Source: Sphingobium sp.
Lineage (GTDB): Bacteria > Pseudomonadota > Alphaproteobacteria > Sphingomonadales > Sphingomonadaceae
Assembly (NCBI GenBank): GCA_020051025.1
Contig: JAGVJS010000377.1
Location: 1-5,309 of the forward strand
Reading direction: 5' to 3'
Length of the DNA: 5,309 nt
Shown: in pieces, positions 1 to 5,193 of the stretch
Position numbering within the stretch: the first letter of the stretch is position 1
How the letters are laid out: each line of letters begins with the position of its first letter
Made by a program: the position numbers and the translations under genes
The notes under the pieces: model-generated
Told to the model about the DNA's origin: nothing
Databases searched by the model: none
What the model saw: only the letters and a program-made list of their open reading frames with translations

Positions 1-1
1 C

Positions 2-334
2 ATGCCGGCGACTCCCGCCGCGCCTGCCGCACCTGCATCGCCCCAGACTGCGACTCCGGCCGCACCGGCCAATCCCGCTCCGTCAGTCGCGTCGATCGTC
101 GATACCGAATTTCCGGCCTATGACGCCAACAAGGACGGGCAGCTCGATCAGCCGGAGTTCACCCGCTGGATGGTGGCGCTGAAGAGTCAGGAGATGAAGG
201 CGACCGGTTCCACGCTGCCGCCTGAGCAGGTCACGGCCTGGGCCAACGGCGCCTTTGCCACGGCGGACAAGGATAAAAGCCTGTCGATCAGCAAGAGCGA
301 ACTGGTCACGTATTTGAGCGGCGGCGCCGCCTGA
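2..334 (+). CDS. EF-hand domain protein, 3' part (5' end outside window)
   Basis: The frame is open from the left edge, so the true start probably lies upstream; the ATG at base 2 is more likely internal. Residues 1-31 of the visible part are a low-complexity Ala/Pro/Thr linker. Residues 34-105 form a pair of EF-hands. The first calcium loop is canonical: D41, N43, D45, G46, Q47, L48, D49 and E52 sit at loop positions 1, 3, 5, 6, 7, 8, 9 and 12. The second has D89, D91, S93, S95, I96, S97 and E100, but Leu94 replaces the usual Gly at position 6. Proteins of this layout in sphingomonads usually carry an N-terminal signal peptide and are periplasmic or envelope proteins; that is family knowledge, since the signal region is not visible here. 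The likely role is calcium binding; the partner is unknown. The gene is followed by its own terminator and looks unrelated to the sugar operon. Confidence 0.85.
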   Translation: MPATPAAPAAPASPQTATPAAPANPAPSVASIVDTEFPAYDANKDGQLDQPEFTRWMVALKSQEMKATGSTLPPEQVTAWANGAFATADKDKSLSISKSELVTYLSGGAA

Positions 335-395
335 TGGAATAACCGCTCCCCCCTGTCACGAAGGCGGGACATAAGAGCCCGAAGGGTCGCACCCG

Positions 396-433
396 GAGGC
401 GGCATGGAACGAAGGCCATGCCGCCTCTTTTTT
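396..433 (+). terminator. Rho-independent terminator of the EF-hand gene
   Basis: A perfect 12-bp stem pairs 396-407 (GAGGCGGCATGG) with 416-427. The loop is the 8 bases AACGAAGG, and six T residues follow directly (428-433). It begins 62 bases after the EF-hand stop codon. There is no matching A-tract on the left side, so it is directional and should act on plus-strand transcripts only. Confidence 0.92.
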
Positions 434-472
434 ATGACATGTTCGGGCAAGTCCGTTTTGCATTATCGTGAT

Positions 473-496
473 GTCATCCTGAATTTTTTCAGGATT
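473..496. repeat. Palindromic element, copy 1 (GTCATCCTGA type)
   Basis: A perfect 8-bp inverted repeat, ATCCTGAA (476-483) and TTCAGGAT (488-495), encloses the loop TTTT. The flanking bases GTC extend similarity to the second element at 535-560 read on the minus strand: both start GTCATsCTGA (s = C here, G there) and continue through a T-rich loop to TCAGsAT. Neither strand has a T-tract after the stem, so it is a poor intrinsic terminator. It lies 39 bases after the T-run of the EF-hand terminator. Confidence 0.6.
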
Positions 497-534
497 CATT
501 TGCCTCACAGGGCAACGGCGCACGGCCGTATGAT

Positions 535-560
535 GGATGCTGAAACAAGGTCAGCATGAC
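535..560. repeat. Palindromic element, copy 2 (GTCATGCTGA type), inverted relative to copy 1
   Basis: ATGCTGA (537-543) pairs perfectly with TCAGCAT (551-557) across the loop AACAAGG. The element sits 20 bases downstream of the stop codon of the minus-strand gene at 581-805, where it could protect or shape the 3' end of that mRNA; no T-tract follows on the minus strand. From memory, palindromes of the form GTCATGCTGAA-loop-TTCAGCATCC are abundant between genes in sphingomonads, which supports calling this a dispersed repeat. That recollection was not checked by a search. Confidence 0.6.
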
Positions 561-580
561 GACCGAGAAATTGTAAGGCT

Positions 581-805
581 TCAGCCCTTTTTGCGGCTGT
601 AGAGCAGCGCAGCGACGATTGCTGCGGAACCGATGCCGACGGCCGCACCGGCCCACACGCCCTTCCCCGCAGACTTGATCGCCGCTGTGGCGAGATCGAC
701 CTTGCTTTTGTCCTTGGCCGTTTCGGCTGCGGGTGTTGCGGGAGCGGCGGCCTCTGCGCCAACGACTGCGTCCATGTCCGACGCGCTGTTTTCAGTCTTG
801 CTCAT
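581..805 (-). CDS. Small Ala-rich protein with one C-terminal membrane helix, unknown function
   Basis: I do not recognise the family. The ATG start at 805 gives 74 residues; a GTG at 814 would add MSV. Neither has a clear Shine-Dalgarno sequence, and ATG is chosen as the commoner codon. The N-terminal half (about residues 1-37) is acidic and Ala/Pro/Lys-rich, probably disordered, with the stretch AAAPATPAAETAKDKSK. A short amphipathic segment, VDLATAAIKSAGKG, leads into one hydrophobic helix at about residues 50-69 (VWAGAAVGIGSAAIVAALLY) that ends in SRKKG. The basic tail predicts a C-in, single-pass inner-membrane anchor. Small glycine/alanine helices like this occur in membrane-associated stress or scaffold proteins (ElaB/YqjD-like tails look broadly similar), but this is an analogy, not an assignment. 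The gene stands alone, divergent from the sugar operon. The Ala bias could also arise by chance in GC-rich DNA, though the ordered polar-helix-basic layout argues for a real gene. Confidence 0.65.
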   Translation of the reverse strand: MSKTENSASDMDAVVGAEAAAPATPAAETAKDKSKVDLATAAIKSAGKGVWAGAAVGIGSAAIVAALLYSRKKG

Positions 806-847
806 GACAGACACAGCTATGCCCGAAAGGCACCGTTCGGAAAAGCG

Positions 848-853
848 GTTATA
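848..853 (-). promoter_or_regulatory. Possible -10 element for the small minus-strand gene
   Basis: Read on the minus strand this hexamer is TATAAC, 43 bases before the ATG at 805. No TTGACA-like -35 is found 16-18 bases upstream on that strand (the sequence there is close to CGGAAA), so the call is weak. Confidence 0.2.
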
Positions 854-902
854 ATCCCCCGCCCTACGACTTTCCGCTGACGCGCCTTTTGCGCAACACC
901 CC

Positions 903-931
903 TTGACTTCGGCTGGCTTTCGCTGTTGGTA
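903..931 (+). promoter_or_regulatory. Probable sigma-70 type promoter of the xylose operon
   Basis: TTGACT (903-908) is a good -35 element. Seventeen bases later lies TTGGTA (926-931), a poor -10, as is common in alphaproteobacteria. The -10 would overlap the left half of the operator at 926-941, an arrangement that would let a bound repressor block RNA polymerase. Transcription would start near 937-940, giving a leader of about 30 bases before the ATG at 970. Confidence 0.45.
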
Positions 932-941
932 GCGCTATCAA
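926..941. promoter_or_regulatory. LacI-family type operator
   Basis: TTGGTAGCGCTATCAA is a 16-bp palindrome centred on a CG step, with seven of eight pairs symmetric; only G929/T938 fails. An even palindrome with central CG and TGnTA/TAnCA arms is the classic LacI-family operator form. It overlaps the likely -10 region and lies 28 bases before the first gene. The xylose operon of Caulobacter is controlled by a LacI-type repressor (XylR), so a related regulator probably acts here. No regulator gene is in the window. Confidence 0.75.
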
Positions 942-958
942 TTTACAACCGCCATTTT

Positions 959-963
959 AGGAG
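959..963 (+). promoter_or_regulatory. Ribosome binding site of the FAH-family gene
   Basis: AGGAG is followed by TTG-ATG-ATG, three potential in-frame starts at 964, 967 and 970. Spacing is 0, 3 and 6 bases respectively, so the ATG at 970 is the best placed. Confidence 0.75.
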
Positions 964-969
964 TTGATG

Positions 970-2100
970 ATGCCGGGGGAAATCTCCTTGCTTGATTGCC
1001 TGCCCGCCGACTGGCGCGAAGGCCTGTTTGTCGGCCGCGTCCTGACAGCCGATGGCCCCAGCCCGATCCTGGTGGACAAGGGCATCGCCTATGACATGAG
1101 CCGCGTTGCACCGACCGTCGCTCAACTGGTTGAAAAGCTCCCGCTCGACACATCCGCCGGCGAAAAGCTCGGCGCGCTCGATACGCTGGCTCTGCCCCTG
1201 ATCAGCCCGGTCGATCTGCAATGCGTCAAGGCGTGCGGGGTGACCTTCGCCCTGTCGGCGCTGGAGCGCGTGATCGAGGAACGCGCCCGCGGTGACGCCA
1301 GTGCCGCCGCCGAAATTCGCGGCCGTCTGGAAGAGCGCGTCGGCGGTTCGATTCGCGCCGTGGTGCCCGGATCACCCGAAGCTGCTGCGCTCAAGGCTGC
1401 GCTGATCGAGGATGGCCTGTGGTCACAATATCTGGAAGTCGCGATCGGCCCCGACGCGGAAGTCTTCACCAAGTCGCCGGTCCTGTCGACCGTGGGCCTG
1501 GGCGCGGAGATCGGCATCCGGTCGGACTCGACCTGGAACAACCCCGAGCCAGAGGTCGTGCTGCTGGTCAATGCCGCCGGGAGCGCTATCGGCGCGACGC
1601 TGGGCAATGACGTCAACCTGCGCGATTTCGAGGGACGCTCGGCCCTGCTGCTGGGCAAGGCGAAGGACAATAATGCGTCCTGCTCGCTGGGGCCGCTGGT
1701 TCGTCTGTTCGACGGCGATTTCACCATCGACGATGTGCGCAACGCCGAACTGGAACTGACCATCGACGGGCCGGAAGGCTATCGCCTGGAAGGCCATAGC
1801 AGCATGAACCAGATCAGCCGCGATCCGCTGGAACTGGTGCGCCAGACCCTGTCCGAACATCAATATCCCGACGGCTTCACCCTGTTCCTGGGCACGTTGT
1901 TCGCGCCGGTGCAGGATCGCGATGAGCCGGGCCGCGGCTTCACCCACAAGGTCGGCGACGTGGTCGCCATTTCCACGCCGCGCCTCGGCAAGCTGGTCAA
2001 CACGGTCGTGACGTCGAAGGACGCCGCGCCCTGGAGCTTTGGCCTGACCGCTCTGTTCACCAACCTTGCCGCACGCGGCCTGCTGAAAGACAACGCATGA
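970..2100 (+). CDS. xylX: FAH-family 2-keto-3-deoxy-D-xylonate dehydratase (XylX-like)
   Basis: The product is 376 residues from the ATG at 970. It should dehydrate 2-keto-3-deoxy-D-xylonate to 2-oxoglutarate semialdehyde in the cytoplasm, the fourth step of the Weimberg pathway. The C-terminal two thirds carries the fumarylacetoacetate hydrolase fold signatures. NPEPEV (residues 191-196) supplies the E193-x-E195 metal ligands, and GNDVNLRD (212-219) supplies the ligand D214, corresponding to the xNDVSARD motif of the family. The N-terminal part (about 1-85) is the extra domain expected of the longer XylX-type members rather than of short FAH proteins (about 280 residues). It is the first gene behind the operator and overlaps xylB by four bases (ATGA). 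The family also includes true hydrolases and dehydratases for other 2-keto-3-deoxy sugar acids, including arabinonate, so the substrate is inferred from its xylB and xylC neighbours. Confidence 0.8.
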   Translation: MPGEISLLDCLPADWREGLFVGRVLTADGPSPILVDKGIAYDMSRVAPTVAQLVEKLPLDTSAGEKLGALDTLALPLISPVDLQCVKACGVTFALSALERVIEERARGDASAAAEIRGRLEERVGGSIRAVVPGSPEAAALKAALIEDGLWSQYLEVAIGPDAEVFTKSPVLSTVGLGAEIGIRSDSTWNNPEPEVVLLVNAAGSAIGATLGNDVNLRDFEGRSALLLGKAKDNNASCSLGPLVRLFDGDFTIDDVRNAELELTIDGPEGYRLEGHSSMNQISRDPLELVRQTLSEHQYPDGFTLFLGTLFAPVQDRDEPGRGFTHKVGDVVAISTPRLGKLVNTVVTSKDAAPWSFGLTALFTNLAARGLLKDNA

Positions 2101-2855
2101 GCCGTGCCATCTACCCCAGCCTGAAGGGCAAGCGGGTCTTTATCTCCGGCGGCGGCAGCGGCATTGGCGAAGGCCTGGTCGAGGCGTTCGCAGGGCAAGG
2201 CGCACATGTCGCCTTCTGTGACATCGCGGTGGAACAGAGCGAAGCGCTGGTCGCCCGCCTCTCTGGTGCGGCCTTCACGCCGATCTTCCATGCTGTAGAC
2301 CTGCGCGACATTGAAGCCGTGCAGGCGATGATCGGCACGGTGGAGCAGCAGTTGGGCGGGATCGATATCCTGATCAACAATGCCGCCAATGACGATCGCC
2401 ACACGGTCGAAGAGGTCACGCCCGCTTATTGGGATGAGCGGATGGCTGTCAACCTGCGCCATCTCTTCTTCGCGGCGCAGGCAGCGGTGCCGGCGCTGAA
2501 GCGTGCCGGTGGCGGCGTGATCCTGAATTTCGGGTCGATCAGCTGGCATCTCGCCCTGCCCGAACTGACGCTGTACCAGACCGCCAAGGCAGCGATCGAG
2601 GGGCTGACCCGCAGCCTTGCCCGCGACCTTGGCCGGGACAATATCCGCGTCAACACTATCATCCCCGGCAATGTGAAGACGCTGCGTCAGGAAAAATGGT
2701 ACACGCCCGAAGGCGAAGCGGAAATCGTCGCAGCGCAATGTCTGGACGGTCGCATCCTGCCGGAAGACGTCGCCGCGCTGGCGATGTTCCTGGCATCGGA
2801 CGATGCGCGTTACTGCACCGCACATGACTATTTCATCGATGCCGGCTGGCGCTGA
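2097..2855 (+). CDS. xylB: D-xylose 1-dehydrogenase (NAD+), short-chain dehydrogenase family
   Basis: This 252-residue classical SDR oxidises D-xylose to D-xylonolactone, the entry step of the Weimberg pathway. The nucleotide-binding loop is SGGGSGIG (17-24), with Ser in place of the usual Thr. D42 at the end of strand 2 favours NAD+ over NADP+. The structural motif NNAA is at 94-97, N119 is the tetrad Asn, and S147, Y160 and K164 (YQTAK) complete the active site. From memory it is strikingly close to Caulobacter XylB: shared blocks include NDDRH (98-102), FGSISWHL (145-152), PGNVKT (190-195), RQEKWYTPEGEA (197-208), VAAQCL (211-216) and the C-terminal DAGWR. Those blocks flank the substrate pocket, so specificity is well supported. 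The ATG overlaps the xylX stop by four bases, indicating translational coupling. Confidence 0.92.
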   Translation: MSRAIYPSLKGKRVFISGGGSGIGEGLVEAFAGQGAHVAFCDIAVEQSEALVARLSGAAFTPIFHAVDLRDIEAVQAMIGTVEQQLGGIDILINNAANDDRHTVEEVTPAYWDERMAVNLRHLFFAAQAAVPALKRAGGGVILNFGSISWHLALPELTLYQTAKAAIEGLTRSLARDLGRDNIRVNTIIPGNVKTLRQEKWYTPEGEAEIVAAQCLDGRILPEDVAALAMFLASDDARYCTAHDYFIDAGWR

Positions 2856-2859
2856 TAGC

Positions 2860-3759
2860 ATGACGCCCAAGGACTATGGCGATCCGCAGAGCGTCCTGTC
2901 TGTCGGCGCGACGCTGGGCGAAGGACCGGTCTGGGTGGCGCGCGACGCCGCCCTGTGGTTCGTCGATATCAAGGGGCACCGCATCCACCGCTACGACCCG
3001 GCGCTGGACGTCGGGCGTAGCTGGGCGGCGCCCTGTCAGGTGGGCTGGATATTGCCGACCCACGACGGGCTGTTCGCGGTCGGTTTGCAGACCGGCGTGC
3101 ATCGTTTCGATCCGGTGCAGGCCAGCTTCACGCTGCTCCATGCGCCCGAAACCCATCTGCCCGGCAACCGGCAGAATGATGCCTGTGTCGCACCGGACGG
3201 CGCGCTGTGGTTCGGATCGATGGATGATGCGGAGGAGGCTGATAGCGGCTATTTCTACCGCTTCCACAAGGACGCCTGTGTCGAAAGCGGCCTGCCCGCC
3301 GTGTCGATCACCAACGGCCCTGCTTTCTCACCCGATGGCCGGACGCTCTATCATACCGACACGCTGGGCAAGCGTATCTGGCGCACCGCGCTCAACGACG
3401 ACGGATCGGTCGGCAACACCAGCCTGTTTGCGAAGATTGAGGATGGCGCCGGCTATCCCGATGGGCCGACCGTGGACGCGGAAGGCTGTCTGTGGACCGG
3501 CCTGTTCGGCGGATGGGCGGTGCGCCGCTACGATCCCGCCGGCAAGCTGATGCGGGAAGTGCGCTTCCCCGTCGCCAACATCACCAAGATCGCCTTTGGC
3601 GGCGAGGGGCTATCCACCGCCTATGCGACGACGGCGCGCAAGGGGCTGGATATGACAGCGTTGACAAAGCAGCCCCTGGCAGGCGATCTGTTCGCCTTCG
3701 ACCCCGGCGTCGCCGGGCTGCCTGGCCATATCGCCACAGTGCATGTCGCAACGATATAA
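2860..3759 (+). CDS. xylC: D-xylonolactonase, SMP-30/gluconolactonase family
   Basis: The product hydrolyses the xylonolactone made by XylB to xylonate. The ATG at 2860 gives 299 residues, the usual size, and lies four bases after the xylB stop; in-frame ATGs inside xylB (from 2803) are rejected because they would add a non-conserved tail. It is a six-bladed beta-propeller. Metal ligands are visible as E21 (LGEGPVW), N152 (TNGP) and D201 (YPDG). R104 and N106 in NRQND match the substrate-contacting Arg and Asn of SMP-30. Blade motifs LWFVDIK (32-38), FSPDGRTLYHTD (156-167) and TTARKGL (257-263) match Caulobacter XylC as I remember it. No signal peptide is seen, so it is cytoplasmic. There is no clear Shine-Dalgarno before the start, so translation probably depends on ribosomes finishing xylB. 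Related lactonases accept several sugar lactones; the operon points to xylose. Confidence 0.9.
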   Translation: MTPKDYGDPQSVLSVGATLGEGPVWVARDAALWFVDIKGHRIHRYDPALDVGRSWAAPCQVGWILPTHDGLFAVGLQTGVHRFDPVQASFTLLHAPETHLPGNRQNDACVAPDGALWFGSMDDAEEADSGYFYRFHKDACVESGLPAVSITNGPAFSPDGRTLYHTDTLGKRIWRTALNDDGSVGNTSLFAKIEDGAGYPDGPTVDAEGCLWTGLFGGWAVRRYDPAGKLMREVRFPVANITKIAFGGEGLSTAYATTARKGLDMTALTKQPLAGDLFAFDPGVAGLPGHIATVHVATI

Positions 3760-3764
3760 GAATT

Positions 3765-3770
3765 GGAAGG
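3765..3770 (+). promoter_or_regulatory. Ribosome binding site of the sugar porter gene
   Basis: GGAAGG lies ten bases before the ATG at 3781. It directly abuts another ATG at 3771 (zero spacing) that opens a five-codon frame, so it fits the 3781 start better. A second option is the ATG at 3811, preceded by AAAAGG five to six bases upstream. Confidence 0.5.
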
Positions 3771-3780
3771 ATGAAGACGG

Positions 3781-5193
3781 ATGAGTGAGGGGAGCGCGGA
3801 AAAGGTCAACATGGCCTTTATCGCCGCGATCGTGGCCGTGGCGACGATCGGCGGTTTCATGTTCGGCTATGACAGCGGCGTCATCAACGGCACGCAAAAG
3901 GGGCTGGAAAGCGCCTTTGACCTGGGCAAGCTGGGCATCGGCATCAATGTCGGCGCGATTCTGGTGGGTTCGTCCATCGGCGCGTTCGGCGCAGGCCGCA
4001 TGGCCGACCTGATCGGCCGTCGCGGCGTGATGATGGCCGCCGCTATACTCTTCCTGGTCAGCGCCCTCCTCGCAGGCGCAGCCGGTTCCTCCGCGATTTT
4101 CATCGTCGCCCGCATCATCGGTGGTCTGGGCGTCGGCGCGGCGAGCGTGATTTCGCCTGTTTATATTTCCGAAGTCACCCCCGCTAATGTGCGCGGCCGC
4201 CTGTCGTCGATACAGCAGGTGATGATCATCTCCGGCCTGACCGGTGCCTTCGTCGCGAACTTCGTGCTGGCCCGCTATGCCGGTGGCTCGACCGCGCCGC
4301 TGTGGCTGGACTTCCCGGCCTGGCGCTGGATGTTCTGGTTGCAGGCGATCCCGGCTGCCATCTATTTCCTTGCTTTGCTCGTCATCCCGGAAAGCCCCCG
4401 CTATCTGGTCGCGCGGGGACAGGATGAGCGCGCGCTGGCCGTGCTGACCCGCCTGTTCGGGGCGCAGGAAGCCGCGCGCAAGGTCGCGGACATCCGCGCC
4501 AGTCTGGCCGCCGATCATCATCGTCCCAAGCTGTCGGACCTGATCAGCAAGACCACGGGCAAGATCCGCCCGATCGTGTGGACCGGCATCGGCCTCGCCG
4601 TCTTCCAGCAGCTGGTCGGCATCAATGTCGTCTTCTATTATGGCGCCACCCTGTGGGAGGCCGTCGGTTTCTCCGAAGACAATGCGTTGCAGATCAACAT
4701 CCTGTCCGGCATGCTGTCGATCGGCGCGTGCCTGGGCACGATCATGCTGGTCGACCGGATCGGTCGCAAGCCGCTGTTGCTGATCGGTTCGGCCGGCATG
4801 GCGGTGACGCTGGCCGTGGTTGCCTATGCCTTTTCCACCGCCGTTACCGGCGCGGACGGCGCGGTGTCGCTGCCCGGCCATAACGGCCTGATGGCGCTGA
4901 TCGCGGCGAATCTCTATGTGATCTTCTTCAACCTCAGCTGGGGTCCGATCATGTGGGTGATGCTGGGCGAAATGTTCCCGAACCAGATCCGCGGATCGGG
5001 TCTGGCCGTCGCCGGTTTCGCGCAGTGGATCGCCAATGCGGCGATCTCGGTCAGCTTCCCGGCGCTCGCCGTGTCGCCGGGGCTGGTCGTCACCTATACC
5101 GGCTATGCCTTCTTCGCGCTGATCAGCTTCTTCTTCGTCCGCGCCATGGTGCATGAGACGAAGGGCCGCGAGCTTGAGGATATGGAAGGCTGA
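3781..5193 (+). CDS. xylE: Sugar:H+ symporter, MFS sugar porter family (XylE-like xylose transporter)
   Basis: The 470-residue protein has 12 predicted membrane helices, with a cytoplasmic loop at about 204-262 between helices 6 and 7. Sugar porter signatures appear in order: GYDSGVI (29-35), GRMADLIGRR (72-81), RGRL (138-141), PESPRYLV (203-210), QQLVGIN (276-282), VDRIGRK (324-330), GPIMWVMLGEMFP (388-400), RGSGLAV (404-410) and HETKGRELE (458-466, a variant of PETKG). Residues matching the xylose-binding set of E. coli XylE, aligned from memory, are Q146, Q276, Q277, N282, Y286, W392 and Q415. It would carry D-xylose from periplasm to cytoplasm with a proton. It follows xylC by 21 bases. 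The start at 3781 is preferred; 3811 would remove ten residues without touching helix 1. The substrate could be glucose, arabinose or galactose, since the family motifs do not decide this, but the operon favours xylose. Confidence 0.88.
   Translation: MSEGSAEKVNMAFIAAIVAVATIGGFMFGYDSGVINGTQKGLESAFDLGKLGIGINVGAILVGSSIGAFGAGRMADLIGRRGVMMAAAILFLVSALLAGAAGSSAIFIVARIIGGLGVGAASVISPVYISEVTPANVRGRLSSIQQVMIISGLTGAFVANFVLARYAGGSTAPLWLDFPAWRWMFWLQAIPAAIYFLALLVIPESPRYLVARGQDERALAVLTRLFGAQEAARKVADIRASLAADHHRPKLSDLISKTTGKIRPIVWTGIGLAVFQQLVGINVVFYYGATLWEAVGFSEDNALQINILSGMLSIGACLGTIMLVDRIGRKPLLLIGSAGMAVTLAVVAYAFSTAVTGADGAVSLPGHNGLMALIAANLYVIFFNLSWGPIMWVMLGEMFPNQIRGSGLAVAGFAQWIANAAISVSFPALAVSPGLVVTYTGYAFFALISFFFVRAMVHETKGRELEDMEG
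5176..5180 (+). promoter_or_regulatory. Candidate ribosome binding site of the epimerase gene
   Basis: GAGGA, inside the end of the porter gene, lies nine bases before the CTG at 5190. It supports initiation at or very near that codon, since no ATG, GTG or TTG in the epimerase frame occurs between the upstream stop (5175-5177) and base 5262. Confidence 0.45.

Noticed and set aside
823..840. CCGAA/TTCGG hairpin in the leader of the small minus-strand gene
   Set aside because: Only a 5-bp stem with an 8-base loop; no support for a regulatory role.
633..854. Plus-strand open frame opposite the small membrane protein gene
   Set aside because: It has a hydrophobic stretch, but this mirrors the Ala-rich minus-strand gene. 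The minus-strand product has a more natural layout with an anchor and basic tail. Only one of the two is likely to be real, and the call is not certain.
850..855. Perfect TATAAT on the plus strand
   Set aside because: No -35-like hexamer lies 16-18 bases upstream, and it is 115 bases before the operon start, while TTGACT and the operator give a better promoter.
889..896. TTGCGCAA, an 8-bp perfect palindrome upstream of the operon promoter
   Set aside because: Too short to separate from chance in GC-rich DNA, and not similar to the operator at 926-941.
1122..1763. Minus-strand Ser/Arg-rich open frame inside xylX
   Set aside because: Low-complexity composition and full overlap with the FAH domain; no ribosome site.
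1860..2870. Minus-strand open frame (336 codons) across xylX, xylB and the start of xylC
   Set aside because: It spans the junctions of clearly real plus-strand genes and shows no domain or start signal; it is a shadow of GC-rich coding DNA.
3610..5154. Long minus-strand open frame (514 codons) antisense to the porter
   Set aside because: Its product is a repetitive Asp/Arg/His/Gln/Gly-rich sequence with no recognisable domain, as expected when a GC-rich membrane protein gene is read on the opposite strand. The plus-strand gene has full family motifs.
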